From positions 1 through 5,057 of the forward strand of contig CATJIY010000030.1 in assembly GCA_949740695.1 (NCBI GenBank): a DNA stretch of 5,057 nt. The letters are read 5' to 3'. Position numbers and translations under genes: made by a program. This stretch comes from an uncultured Eubacteriales bacterium. GTDB taxonomy: Bacteria; Bacillota; Clostridia; Oscillospirales; Butyricicoccaceae. Below are positions 1 to 5,057 of this stretch, in pieces; within the stretch, counting starts at the first letter, position 1, and every line of letters starts with the position of its first letter. A model generated the notes under the pieces. It worked only from the letters and a program-made list of their open reading frames with translations. It had not been told where the DNA came from and did not search any database.

Positions 1-1493
1 ATGAGGTACTCCGGATACTCCCCCTGGGTCTCCCAGGTCAGGCGGATGTCCGCCCGATGGGCCCGGGCCCTGGCGGTGATGTCCGCCCCCGGTCGGTTTT
101 GGATGGTGACGCTGGTCTCGGCCCAGGCGGACCACATCCCAAAGCTGTTTTGCACCCGCAGGCGGACGGCGGCGGGACCGTCCGGGAGGAACTCGGGGCA
201 CTGGTCGGTTTTCTCGGTGCCGAACACGGTGCCGCTGTCCCAGGGGCCGATCTGGAGCTGGTATGCCTGCTGGCCGTCCGCCTGCCAGCTGACTGCCGGC
301 TTTGGGTTGCCGGTCACGCCGGAGATCAACGGGGTGTTTGGGGCCCGGCGGACTACCACGGCGGCGGCGGTGCTCCAGGGCCCGGCTGTGCCGTTGGTGT
401 TGTACCCACGCACCCGCCAAAGGATTTTCCCCGCCGGAAGTTCGTTGGGCTCGGTGTGGTATGTCAGGTCGTTTTGGTTTGTGACGGTGCCCAGGTCATC
501 CCATGTCATTCCCCCATCACCGCTTACCTGGAAGTCCGCCCGGGTAGGTCTGGTGCCCGTGGGAATGCTCCATCTCCAGTTGAGGTCCACTGTTTTTGAG
601 CCGTCTATGTAGGCGTTGATGGGGGAGGTCACCTCGGCCCGTACTGTTCCATCTTGGGTTGTAAAATTCGCCTGCCCGGAGCTTTGGACGAATCCGTTTA
701 TGGAGGTGACCTGTACACTCCAAGAGACATTCCCTGGGTTTGGCAACTGTTCTTTGGGGATGCTAAAGCCCCATCCTCCATCTGTTACTGTTGCCGTTTT
801 AGTGGTGCCATTATATGCCCAAGATACGATAGCCTTCTTTTGTGGCCAAATTGGCGGGTCAAATGCTCGTGCATTCCACTCTATTGTTCCTGGTATCGGA
901 TCAAGGTACCATGCTAAATCGCAGTTATTAAGTGGATTTTCAAACTGTCCATTTTTGGGCCAGTTCTGTTTTATTTCATACCCTCCAACCGTGTCCTCTA
1001 CGGTTACAACAATATAAGGCTTATGGTCGGAATTAGATGTGTAGTATTCAAAGTAATTGTGGAAATTAACTCCGAACGACGCTGCCTTAGCGCCCACCAT
1101 TTCGCCCAGTGAAAATTCCCGCCAAGCAAAATCTTTCCCAAGAAAGCGAGCGCCAACATCTATTCCTTTTATTGCCAGTGGTACATTATTTGCCGTTGTA
1201 GTTGTTGGGTTCCAGTCTCTCTCTATTGCGTACAGGTCATCTCCTGCTGTTGTCTCGACAAAACTTACTTGCTTTCGTCTGGCGTACACATGGAGAATCG
1301 CAGAGACAACCTTCTTTTCAAAAATTTCTTTTGGTGCTATAAATTTCTCAAATCCCTGCACATGTCCCATACTTGCACCGAAATTTACATCTCCAACGGC
1401 GATTATCGTCTGTGTGGTGTTCGGCGTGTCTGGTGTCATGCTGTTTGTGCAGGCGCTCCCGCTTGCGTAAATGGTCACCGTCCTGGTTGCCAT
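1..1493 (-). CDS. Partial phage tail fibre/tip protein with N-terminal DNRLRE-like domain and tandem fibronectin type III modules
   Basis: The minus-strand frame is open from the ATG at 1493 to the left edge: 497 codons plus two bases, with no stop seen. The start is fixed by an AGGAGG ribosome binding site seven bases upstream and an in-frame TAG only two codons upstream. Residues 1-165 look like one beta-rich domain; segments such as VVSAILHVYA (62-71) and DWNPTTTTANNVP (93-105) recall the 'sAtL.ly ... W.e.t...nn.P' pattern of DNRLRE/CBM-type domains. Residues about 170-280 form a first Ig/FN3-like module, about 286-382 a clear FN3 module (ILWRVRGYNTNG, 357-368), about 385-468 a third, and another begins near 471. 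Such repeats are common in receptor-contacting tail proteins, so binding to host surface glycans or proteins is the likely role (inference). It is the next minus-strand gene after the tape measure, separated from it by an inverted cargo gene. A tail-tip or other structural protein is possible; the C-terminus lies outside the window. Confidence 0.8.
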   Translation of the reverse strand, partial: MATRTVTIYASGSACTNSMTPDTPNTTQTIIAVGDVNFGASMGHVQGFEKFIAPKEIFEKKVVSAILHVYARRKQVSFVETTAGDDLYAIERDWNPTTTTANNVPLAIKGIDVGARFLGKDFAWREFSLGEMVGAKAASFGVNFHNYFEYYTSNSDHKPYIVVTVEDTVGGYEIKQNWPKNGQFENPLNNCDLAWYLDPIPGTIEWNARAFDPPIWPQKKAIVSWAYNGTTKTATVTDGGWGFSIPKEQLPNPGNVSWSVQVTSINGFVQSSGQANFTTQDGTVRAEVTSPINAYIDGSKTVDLNWRWSIPTGTRPTRADFQVSGDGGMTWDDLGTVTNQNDLTYHTEPNELPAGKILWRVRGYNTNGTAGPWSTAAAVVVRRAPNTPLISGVTGNPKPAVSWQADGQQAYQLQIGPWDSGTVFGTEKTDQCPEFLPDGPAAVRLRVQNSFGMWSAWAETSVTIQNRPGADITARARAHRADIRLTWETQGEYPEYL

Positions 1494-1500
1494 ATCCTAG

Positions 1501-1508
1501 CCTCCTTT
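1501..1508 (-). promoter_or_regulatory. Ribosome binding site of the fibre-like gene
   Basis: On the minus strand the bases read AAAGGAGG, a near-perfect match to the 3' end of 16S rRNA. Seven bases separate it from the ATG at 1493. Together with the TAG just upstream in the same frame, it fixes the start of the fibre-like gene. It lies in the 80-base gap between the divergent fibre and cargo gene starts. Confidence 0.85.
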
Positions 1509-1511
1509 CCG

Positions 1512-1533
1512 CCCGGGACTGGACACTTCCGGG
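1512..1533. repeat. Imperfect inverted repeat overlapping the cargo-gene -35 box
   Basis: The arms CCCGGGA (1512-1518) and TTCCGGG (1527-1533) can pair over seven positions, one of them a G-U wobble, around an eight-base centre. The -35 hexamer of the cargo-gene promoter (1520-1525) sits mostly in that centre. The position would suit an operator for a repressor. No T-run directly follows on either strand, so it is not a convincing terminator. Arms this short in GC-rich DNA may arise by chance. Confidence 0.3.
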
Positions 1534-1548
1534 TTGTTATGATAGAAT
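1520..1548 (+). promoter_or_regulatory. Sigma-A type promoter with extended -10, driving the inverted cargo gene
   Basis: The -35 box TGGACA (1520-1525) and the -10 box TAGAAT (1543-1548) each match consensus at five of six positions. The spacer is exactly 17 bases, and TGA directly precedes the -10 as an extended -10 element. Transcription would start near 1555, giving a leader of about 19 bases before the ATG at 1574. A promoter pointing against the tail operon supports independent expression of the cargo gene, possibly during lysogeny. No promoter of similar quality was seen on the minus strand in this gap. Confidence 0.65.
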
Positions 1549-1561
1549 GGAGAAAAAGTGC

Positions 1562-1566
1562 GGAGG
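1562..1566 (+). promoter_or_regulatory. Ribosome binding site that decides the start of the cargo gene
   Basis: GGAGG lies seven bases before the ATG at 1574. It ends one base before another in-frame ATG at 1568, which is too close for ribosome loading. A further in-frame ATG at 1547 has no such site and overlaps the -10 box. The start at 1574 is therefore preferred. Confidence 0.75.
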
Positions 1567-1573
1567 GATGAAA

Positions 1574-2023
1574 ATGGGACTACTTGAATTACTGGGGAAA
1601 AGTTCAATAGTGGATGCTAAGGAAGAAACGATAAAAGCCATTCGCCAAACCGGATTTAAGGCAACACAGAAAATACGGATAGGCCCTGTGCTGCTTGCCA
1701 TTGATGAAAATATGCATTTCTGGCTGGTTATGGATGACAGAAATCCAAAATACACACCTATTCACAGGTTTGACCAAATCAAAAATGCCAAGATCATCAA
1801 GGAGAGCCAAACAGTTTCCAATCGTTCCGGGGCATCTTCACGAATTATGGGGGTCCGGGTAAGCTCTGGGCAACGTGTCACCCAGAAGGTGTACACGAAG
1901 CTGGGTGTTTTGGTTGAATTGGACGATTTGCAGTTTCCAACGCAATACATAGATTGCATTTCTTCTCCCGGGAAGGAAGAAACCATTTTATCCCTTATAG
2001 AAACTATGAAGGACAGAGGTTAA
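1574..2023 (+). CDS. Inverted cargo ('moron') gene; small PH-like/SHOCT-associated-type protein of unknown function
   Basis: This gene encodes 149 residues and is the only one in the window on the plus strand. It has its own promoter and a good ribosome binding site. No signal peptide or membrane segment is evident, so the product is probably cytoplasmic. Residues about 32-75 (IRIGPVLLAIDENMHFWLV, then HRFDQIKNAKIIKES) and 107-129 (YTKLGVLVELDDLQFPTQYI) follow the pattern I associate with the C-terminal PH-like region of Firmicutes SHOCT/DUF4428 proteins: 'iDe.n..w.i ... f.dI ... L.i.i...d...P..yI'. The zinc-ribbon part of DUF4428 and the short SHOCT helix are absent. Its TAA shares bases with the tape measure stop codon, and no terminator is visible after it. 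The layout fits a lysogeny-expressed accessory gene; roles such as superinfection exclusion or host modulation are speculation. The family resemblance is from memory and tentative, but the reading frame is well supported. Confidence 0.85.
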   Translation: MGLLELLGKSSIVDAKEETIKAIRQTGFKATQKIRIGPVLLAIDENMHFWLVMDDRNPKYTPIHRFDQIKNAKIIKESQTVSNRSGASSRIMGVRVSSGQRVTQKVYTKLGVLVELDDLQFPTQYIDCISSPGKEETILSLIETMKDRG

Positions 2024-3864
2024 TATCCCCCCACATACCCCATCCGCTGGCTCTGGCGCTGGTTTTTTACGCGTTTTTCTATTGCTACATAGGTGGCAAT
2101 ATCGTCTACCTTAAAGATGTACTGCCGGTTATCCTGGTAGGTTGCACCGCCGGATGTTGCAAGGGACCGCATTGCGGCGGTCTGGGTTGCGTTGTACACC
2201 TGTTCGCCGCCCCGGAAGTTTACCAGCTCTGGGCCCCGTTCCCCCACCAGCGCAAGGCCCCTGCGGGCTGCCACGGTACCAACGGCGTACCCTGTGAGGT
2301 TGCCGGATGGCACCGGGATAGAGGATGGAATACCCTTAGACGCTGACACAAGGTTAGCAATGGCGTTTATCAGTGAGGCAATCGCGGCGACTACCAGGGC
2401 GATCGCAGCAGCCACACCGGCGATCTCCAAAGACAAGAGGGCGAAAGAACTACCCGCCGCCGCTGCTGCCGGCGCTGCTGCCGCCATTTTACCGGATACT
2501 GCCGCCAAAGCCGAAGAGGCGATCATTGCGCCGACCGAAAACTTTCCGATGGCAAGCACTACCGCAGTAATGGCCACGCCAATCAGAAGAATGGGGGCCG
2601 GGATCTGCGAAACCGTGTCAACCGCCCGAATCAGAAATTCAATAACGTTTCCAACGGTCTGAATAAGGCTTTGAATGGTTTCTTTGTTCTCAGAAAGCAG
2701 TTTGTTAAGGGAGACCAGTATTTTCGTTCGGATAGGGTCCATCGTCGCCGCAAGCTCCGCCTGTGTATTTTGCAGATCATAGGCGGCGTCTGCGGCTTCG
2801 ATCATTTCCTTGTGGTTTTTCCGCCATTCTTCATTTACATCCATTAGGCCCTTCTTTTGCAGCTGCTGGATGGTGTAATTTCTAGCCTGTTCTTCACTCA
2901 TTTTGGCGATCCGTTTATTGTAAGTATCTACATTGATTCCAACACGGCCTAGAACCTCCGCAAACTGCCCAGTGGCTTCTTTGGTGGCAAGAGTTTCCTG
3001 GAGACTATCTGCCAGGCTCTCAATCTTTATGGTATCGGGAAATTTAATGACAGCCCCGGAAAGGGTATCCACCGCCTCCTGAAGATTATTGTCCTTAAAT
3101 CCAGCCGCCAGAAGGTTGGAGACCGCCTCAATGTTGCTGTCGGTTTCGCCGGTGACAGCGTTTAGACTTCTCATGGCATCGTCCACAACTTCCATCGACG
3201 CCCCGGCATCTTGGGCGTTCTGTTCCAGCTTGGACATATCGCCTCGCAACTCTTTTGTTTTGTCAATTAGGCTGATAAGGCCGGAGACAGCTTTTTCGAT
3301 TCCCCTGGCGACAAGGTGTCCCAAAGCAGTTTGAAAGGTTTGAGACCCGCTTGCCGCCTTTTCGCTGGAATCCTCTGATTGCTCCAGATTTCTGTTATAA
3401 TCTGCCATAGAGGACGCTCCGTCCTTCATGGCGTTTTCTGCGTCCCTTATTTCATCTGCCAATTCATCTGACGTTTTGGTCATCTTAGCCAGAGCGGATT
3501 CAGCAGACAGAATCTTCTTCTGCATAGCCAAGGCTTGGGTGCTTGTGCTCCCGAACCGCTCGGAAAGACGTTGGTATTCCCGCTGGTAGTTGCCAAGTTC
3601 TTGTTCTTGTATCTCAATGCGGGCGTTTAGATTGTCAAGCTGCCGGACCGCCTCGTCGATCCCTTCCGTGGTGGGCTCAATTTTCAGCTTTTTGGATTTT
3701 TGGGCGGTTTTATCAACGCCCTTGTCAATGGTGCCAAGCCCTCCGGAGACCTTCTTGACGAAACCGTCCACCACCTTGTTCATTCTGTCAATGGCTTTGG
3801 AAAGACCTTCGGTGTCGATTGTGGTATCAATGGTTACAGACCCGTCGGCCTTGCTGTTGAGCAT
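2020..3864 (-). CDS. Phage tail tape measure protein
   Basis: The 614-residue product sets tail length, occupies the tube lumen and is ejected ahead of the DNA. Residues 1-60 are a polar N-terminus. About 65-170 are strongly helical and probably coiled coil, rich in Glu, Gln and Lys. About 175-385 resemble the conserved minor-tail/tape-measure core, including FPDTIKIESLADSLQETLA (275-293) and the YNKRIAKMSEEQA region (315-327). Two hydrophobic segments lie near 421-456 and 473-507, separated by an Ala-rich stretch (459-470). The segment LALVGERGPELVNFRGGEQV (537-556) near the C-terminus is a recurring tape-measure signature. At roughly 1.5 angstrom per residue the tail would be about 90 nm, which is short. 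The ATG lies four bases after the Gp15 stop with only a weak GGA-type binding site, so translation is probably coupled. No peptidase or lytic domain was recognised. The TAA overlaps the stop codon of the convergent cargo gene. Confidence 0.93.
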   Translation of the reverse strand: MLNSKADGSVTIDTTIDTEGLSKAIDRMNKVVDGFVKKVSGGLGTIDKGVDKTAQKSKKLKIEPTTEGIDEAVRQLDNLNARIEIQEQELGNYQREYQRLSERFGSTSTQALAMQKKILSAESALAKMTKTSDELADEIRDAENAMKDGASSMADYNRNLEQSEDSSEKAASGSQTFQTALGHLVARGIEKAVSGLISLIDKTKELRGDMSKLEQNAQDAGASMEVVDDAMRSLNAVTGETDSNIEAVSNLLAAGFKDNNLQEAVDTLSGAVIKFPDTIKIESLADSLQETLATKEATGQFAEVLGRVGINVDTYNKRIAKMSEEQARNYTIQQLQKKGLMDVNEEWRKNHKEMIEAADAAYDLQNTQAELAATMDPIRTKILVSLNKLLSENKETIQSLIQTVGNVIEFLIRAVDTVSQIPAPILLIGVAITAVVLAIGKFSVGAMIASSALAAVSGKMAAAAPAAAAAGSSFALLSLEIAGVAAAIALVVAAIASLINAIANLVSASKGIPSSIPVPSGNLTGYAVGTVAARRGLALVGERGPELVNFRGGEQVYNATQTAAMRSLATSGGATYQDNRQYIFKVDDIATYVAIEKRVKNQRQSQRMGYVGGY

Positions 3865-3868
3865 ATCG

Positions 3869-4372
3869 TCACATCCATTCGTCTAAGGTTTCCGGTTCCA
3901 GGGATACCATCCGTTTGCGCCGAGCGTAGTCATTTCGGGTTTCACTGTCCTTTATTTTGGACAGGTCCACCGCCCGCAGGCTCATGATCTGCTTGATACT
4001 GGCAGTTTCCGGCAAGGCTCGGAATAAAGCCATAAACTCCCACCAATGAAGATCTACTCGGTCCAGGTCTATCCCAACGCAGATGCGGAAGTCCGCCCAG
4101 ATGGCGGCGCTGTCCGATTTCCAGTCCAACAGTCGCTCCTTTGCGGGTTCCACCTCCCGGGGTTTTTGCCCGCAAAGGTAAAAATCCATGATGGCGGAAA
4201 AATACCGCTCGTCATCCGGCGGTATCTCCCCCAGAATGTTCAGCAGGGACAAGGTGTACTTCTCCTCTGGAAGGAGTGGAGAATCTAGCATCACAGCAAA
4301 GCGTAACCACTTTCTGAACCCCGTCTCTATCTTCCGTCCCAGGATCGTCCTGGGCGGCTGTATCAGCAGCAT
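3869..4372 (-). CDS. Gp15-family tail protein (Phage_Gp15), distal tail assembly chaperone
   Basis: This 167-residue protein carries the features of the bacteriophage Gp15 family. Near the N-terminus is a GRKIETGFRKWLRFAVML segment (12-29). The hallmark block follows: a tryptophan-bearing helix with DFRICVGIDL (94-103), LHWWEFMALFRALPE (108-122) and a trailing QIMSLR (128-133). The C-terminus is basic, then acidic (RRKRM ... DEWM). In Firmicutes siphoviruses this gene sits between the tail assembly chaperone and the tape measure, the position of lambda T, and is thought to act in tape measure/tube assembly. The ATG at 4372 is chosen because AAGGAG stands nine bases upstream and the protein then begins at the usual family N-terminus. 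The frame also opens further upstream, to a TTG at 4444 and back to a TGA at 4463-4465, leaving room for a frameshift fusion with the chaperone. Confidence 0.87.
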   Translation of the reverse strand: MLLIQPPRTILGRKIETGFRKWLRFAVMLDSPLLPEEKYTLSLLNILGEIPPDDERYFSAIMDFYLCGQKPREVEPAKERLLDWKSDSAAIWADFRICVGIDLDRVDLHWWEFMALFRALPETASIKQIMSLRAVDLSKIKDSETRNDYARRKRMVSLEPETLDEWM

Positions 4373-4778
4373 GGTCTTTTGCTCCTTCCGGAAGGTCCAG
4401 ATATTCCTTGACCACCTCGTCCCGACCGGCGGTGAGGTACTCAAACAGGTAAGTGCAAAGGTTCAGGTGTTCGGTGCTGTTGGGGCGGCGGCCCCGGAAA
4501 ATTTCCTGGTATTCCTCTGTCCCAAGGCACCCTTCAATCATTCGGCGGCAGACTTCCAGCAGTTCCAGATTGGTCCGGATCGCTTCCTCTGTGGCCGCTT
4601 TCGCTTTGTCCTCCGGAGTAGCGCCGTAAATCTGTAATGTCTTCATTTTGTAAGACAGGGACACGATCTCCTGGAAGTCCTTAGCCGCCCCAAGCATGAT
4701 GTCGGGGTTACTCGGGTCGCACTCGTACTCTTTGCCGCAGATCTCAATTTTTTTCAGAATGTCAAAAGCAAATCCCAT
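4212..4778 (-). CDS. Phage tail assembly chaperone (lambda G-like position)
   Basis: This 188-residue acidic, mostly helical protein sits between the tail tube and Gp15 genes, the usual place of a tail assembly chaperone that coats the tape measure before tube polymerisation. The sequence family is not one I can name precisely; the assignment rests on position, size and composition. Residues 1-130 look like a genuine domain: a short beta-type start (GKEYECDPSNPDIM, 15-28), then helices from about 30 to 128. Residues 136-188 are read from DNA that also encodes the start of Gp15 in another frame and look disordered (AADTAAQDDPGTEDRDG). That tail may be a real overlap or a sign that a shift normally ends or extends the product earlier. 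The ATG directly follows the tail tube TGA and has GGAGG eight bases upstream. Confidence 0.72.
   Translation of the reverse strand: MGFAFDILKKIEICGKEYECDPSNPDIMLGAAKDFQEIVSLSYKMKTLQIYGATPEDKAKAATEEAIRTNLELLEVCRRMIEGCLGTEEYQEIFRGRRPNSTEHLNLCTYLFEYLTAGRDEVVKEYLDLPEGAKDHAADTAAQDDPGTEDRDGVQKVVTLCCDARFSTPSRGEVHLVPAEHSGGDTAG
4382..4387 (-). promoter_or_regulatory. Ribosome binding site of the Gp15-family gene, inside the chaperone frame
   Basis: On the minus strand the bases read AAGGAG, nine bases before the ATG at 4372. It argues that Gp15 is made independently by internal initiation rather than only as a frameshift fusion, and it selects this ATG over the upstream TTG at 4444. It partly overlaps a 12-base palindrome. 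Confidence 0.7.
4384..4395. repeat. Perfect 12-base palindrome at the Gp15 ribosome binding site
   Basis: CCTTCCGGAAGG reads identically on both strands. In mRNA it could fold only into a four-pair stem with a four-base loop, engaging part of the AAGGAG of Gp15. Any effect on Gp15 translation would be mild. It lies within the coding part of the chaperone (DLPEG, residues 128-132), so codon choice could explain it. Confidence 0.4.
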
Positions 4779-5057
4779 TCAGCTCGCCTCCGTAAATGTC
4801 GGGGAGTTATCTTCTCCCATCGTTACCGTGCCGCGTTTCGGTTTACCGTTAAGGGAAAGGCTGAATCCAATGTTTTCCCGGTTGGAAACCTCGCCACTTC
4901 CGTCGTCGCTGATGGAAATGGAGGCACGCCCCATCCAGCCATTGGGCTTTCCTTCCGGTACGTTGTCGTAAAATTCCATATATTCCACCTCGCGCTTATC
5001 CAGCTCGTACAAGCGGTCAATGAAAATGGAATCCTGGGCGGCGTCGCCTACAAACCG
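4779..5057 (-). CDS. Major tail tube protein, C-terminal part (cut by right edge)
   Basis: The frame is open from the right edge to TGA at 4779-4781 and gives the last 92 residues. A TTG at 5012 is only an internal codon, since the frame continues upstream without a stop. The visible part has alternating beta-type segments: FVGDAAQDSIFIDRLYELDK, EVEYMEFYDNV, then GWMGRASISISDDGSGE and IGFSLSLNGKPKRGTVTM. This ending, a strand pair around a Gly/Asp-rich turn followed by 'l.l.G.p..Gtv', is typical of siphovirus tail tube proteins, which stack as hexameric rings. The position just upstream of the chaperone, Gp15 and tape measure agrees. The stop codon abuts the chaperone ATG (TGAATG), implying translational coupling and one operon. 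The N-terminal portion is outside the window, so domain completeness cannot be judged. Confidence 0.78.
   Translation of the reverse strand, partial: RFVGDAAQDSIFIDRLYELDKREVEYMEFYDNVPEGKPNGWMGRASISISDDGSGEVSNRENIGFSLSLNGKPKRGTVTMGEDNSPTFTEAS
4787..4791 (-). promoter_or_regulatory. Ribosome binding site of the tail assembly chaperone
   Basis: GGAGG on the minus strand lies eight bases before the ATG at 4778, within the last codons of the tail tube gene. It confirms the chaperone start and allows initiation in addition to coupling across the adjacent stop and start codons. Confidence 0.75.

Noticed and set aside
1..612. Long plus-strand open frames (203 and 180 codons) at the left edge
   Set aside because: They are antisense to the GC-rich FN3-coding part of the fibre-like gene, where stops are rare in all frames. 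Their translations are rich in Arg, Pro and Gly without domain character and lack ribosome binding sites.
1373..1573. Upstream extension of the cargo gene frame to 1373, with an in-frame ATG at 1547
   Set aside because: The extension runs antisense through the fibre start and the promoter. The ATG at 1547 overlaps the -10 box and has no binding site, whereas the ATG at 1574 has GGAGG seven bases upstream.
1512..1973. CCCGGGA repeated at 1512-1518 and 1967-1973, possible direct repeats flanking the cargo gene
   Set aside because: Seven bases is within chance expectation here, and the second copy lies inside the cargo gene rather than outside it, so it does not mark target-site duplication.
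2041..2080. T-runs at 2063-2068 and 2074-2078 downstream of the cargo gene, resembling a terminator tract
   Set aside because: No stable stem precedes them; only about three base pairs can be made. They are the complement of Lys/Asn codons near the tape measure C-terminus.
2192..2662. Plus-strand open frame of 156 codons, Ala-rich
   Set aside because: It is the antisense shadow of the Ala/Gly-rich hydrophobic region of the tape measure gene, with no independent start signals.
4373..4444. TTG start at 4444 for the Gp15 gene
   Set aside because: The added 24 residues are not typical of the family N-terminus and no good binding site precedes the TTG. The ATG at 4372 has AAGGAG at a suitable distance.

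Overview
The window is a stretch of tail-morphogenesis genes from a long-tailed, non-contractile (siphovirus-type) phage, most likely a prophage of a Gram-positive gut-type Clostridia host. The basis is the gene order (tail tube, tail assembly chaperone, Gp15, tape measure, fibre-like protein), strong AGGAGG-type ribosome binding sites, tightly packed or overlapping genes, and a mid-to-high GC content that varies a great deal. The host assignment is inference; no integrase, attachment site or host gene is present.

The tail genes lie on the minus strand and read from right to left. First is the 3' end of the major tail tube protein (5057 to 4779, cut by the right edge). Its TGA is followed directly by the ATG of a tail assembly chaperone (4778 to 4212). 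The chaperone frame overlaps the Gp15-family gene (4372 to 3869) by 161 bases. Four bases after Gp15 comes a short tape measure gene (3864 to 2020, 614 residues). These products would build one tail: the tube protein polymerises around the tape measure, and the chaperone and Gp15 proteins keep the tape measure soluble and recruit tube subunits.

Directly after the tape measure the pattern breaks. A small gene (1574 to 2023) lies on the opposite strand with its own consensus-like promoter and ribosome binding site, and its stop codon overlaps the tape measure stop codon in a shared TTAA. This is the layout of a 'moron', a cargo gene expressed independently of the late tail operon. Its 149-residue product resembles the PH-like C-terminal module found in SHOCT/DUF4428-type proteins; its role is unknown.

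Beyond it, back on the minus strand, a large open frame (1493 to 1, cut by the left edge) encodes an apparent fibre or tip protein: an N-terminal beta-rich domain recalling DNRLRE/carbohydrate-binding folds, then consecutive fibronectin-III-like modules. The DNA encoding its first part is around 42% GC and the part encoding the later modules is about 57-72% GC, so this gene looks mosaic. No gene-free stretch exceeds about 80 bases, and I see no tRNA, rRNA, CRISPR array or insertion sequence.
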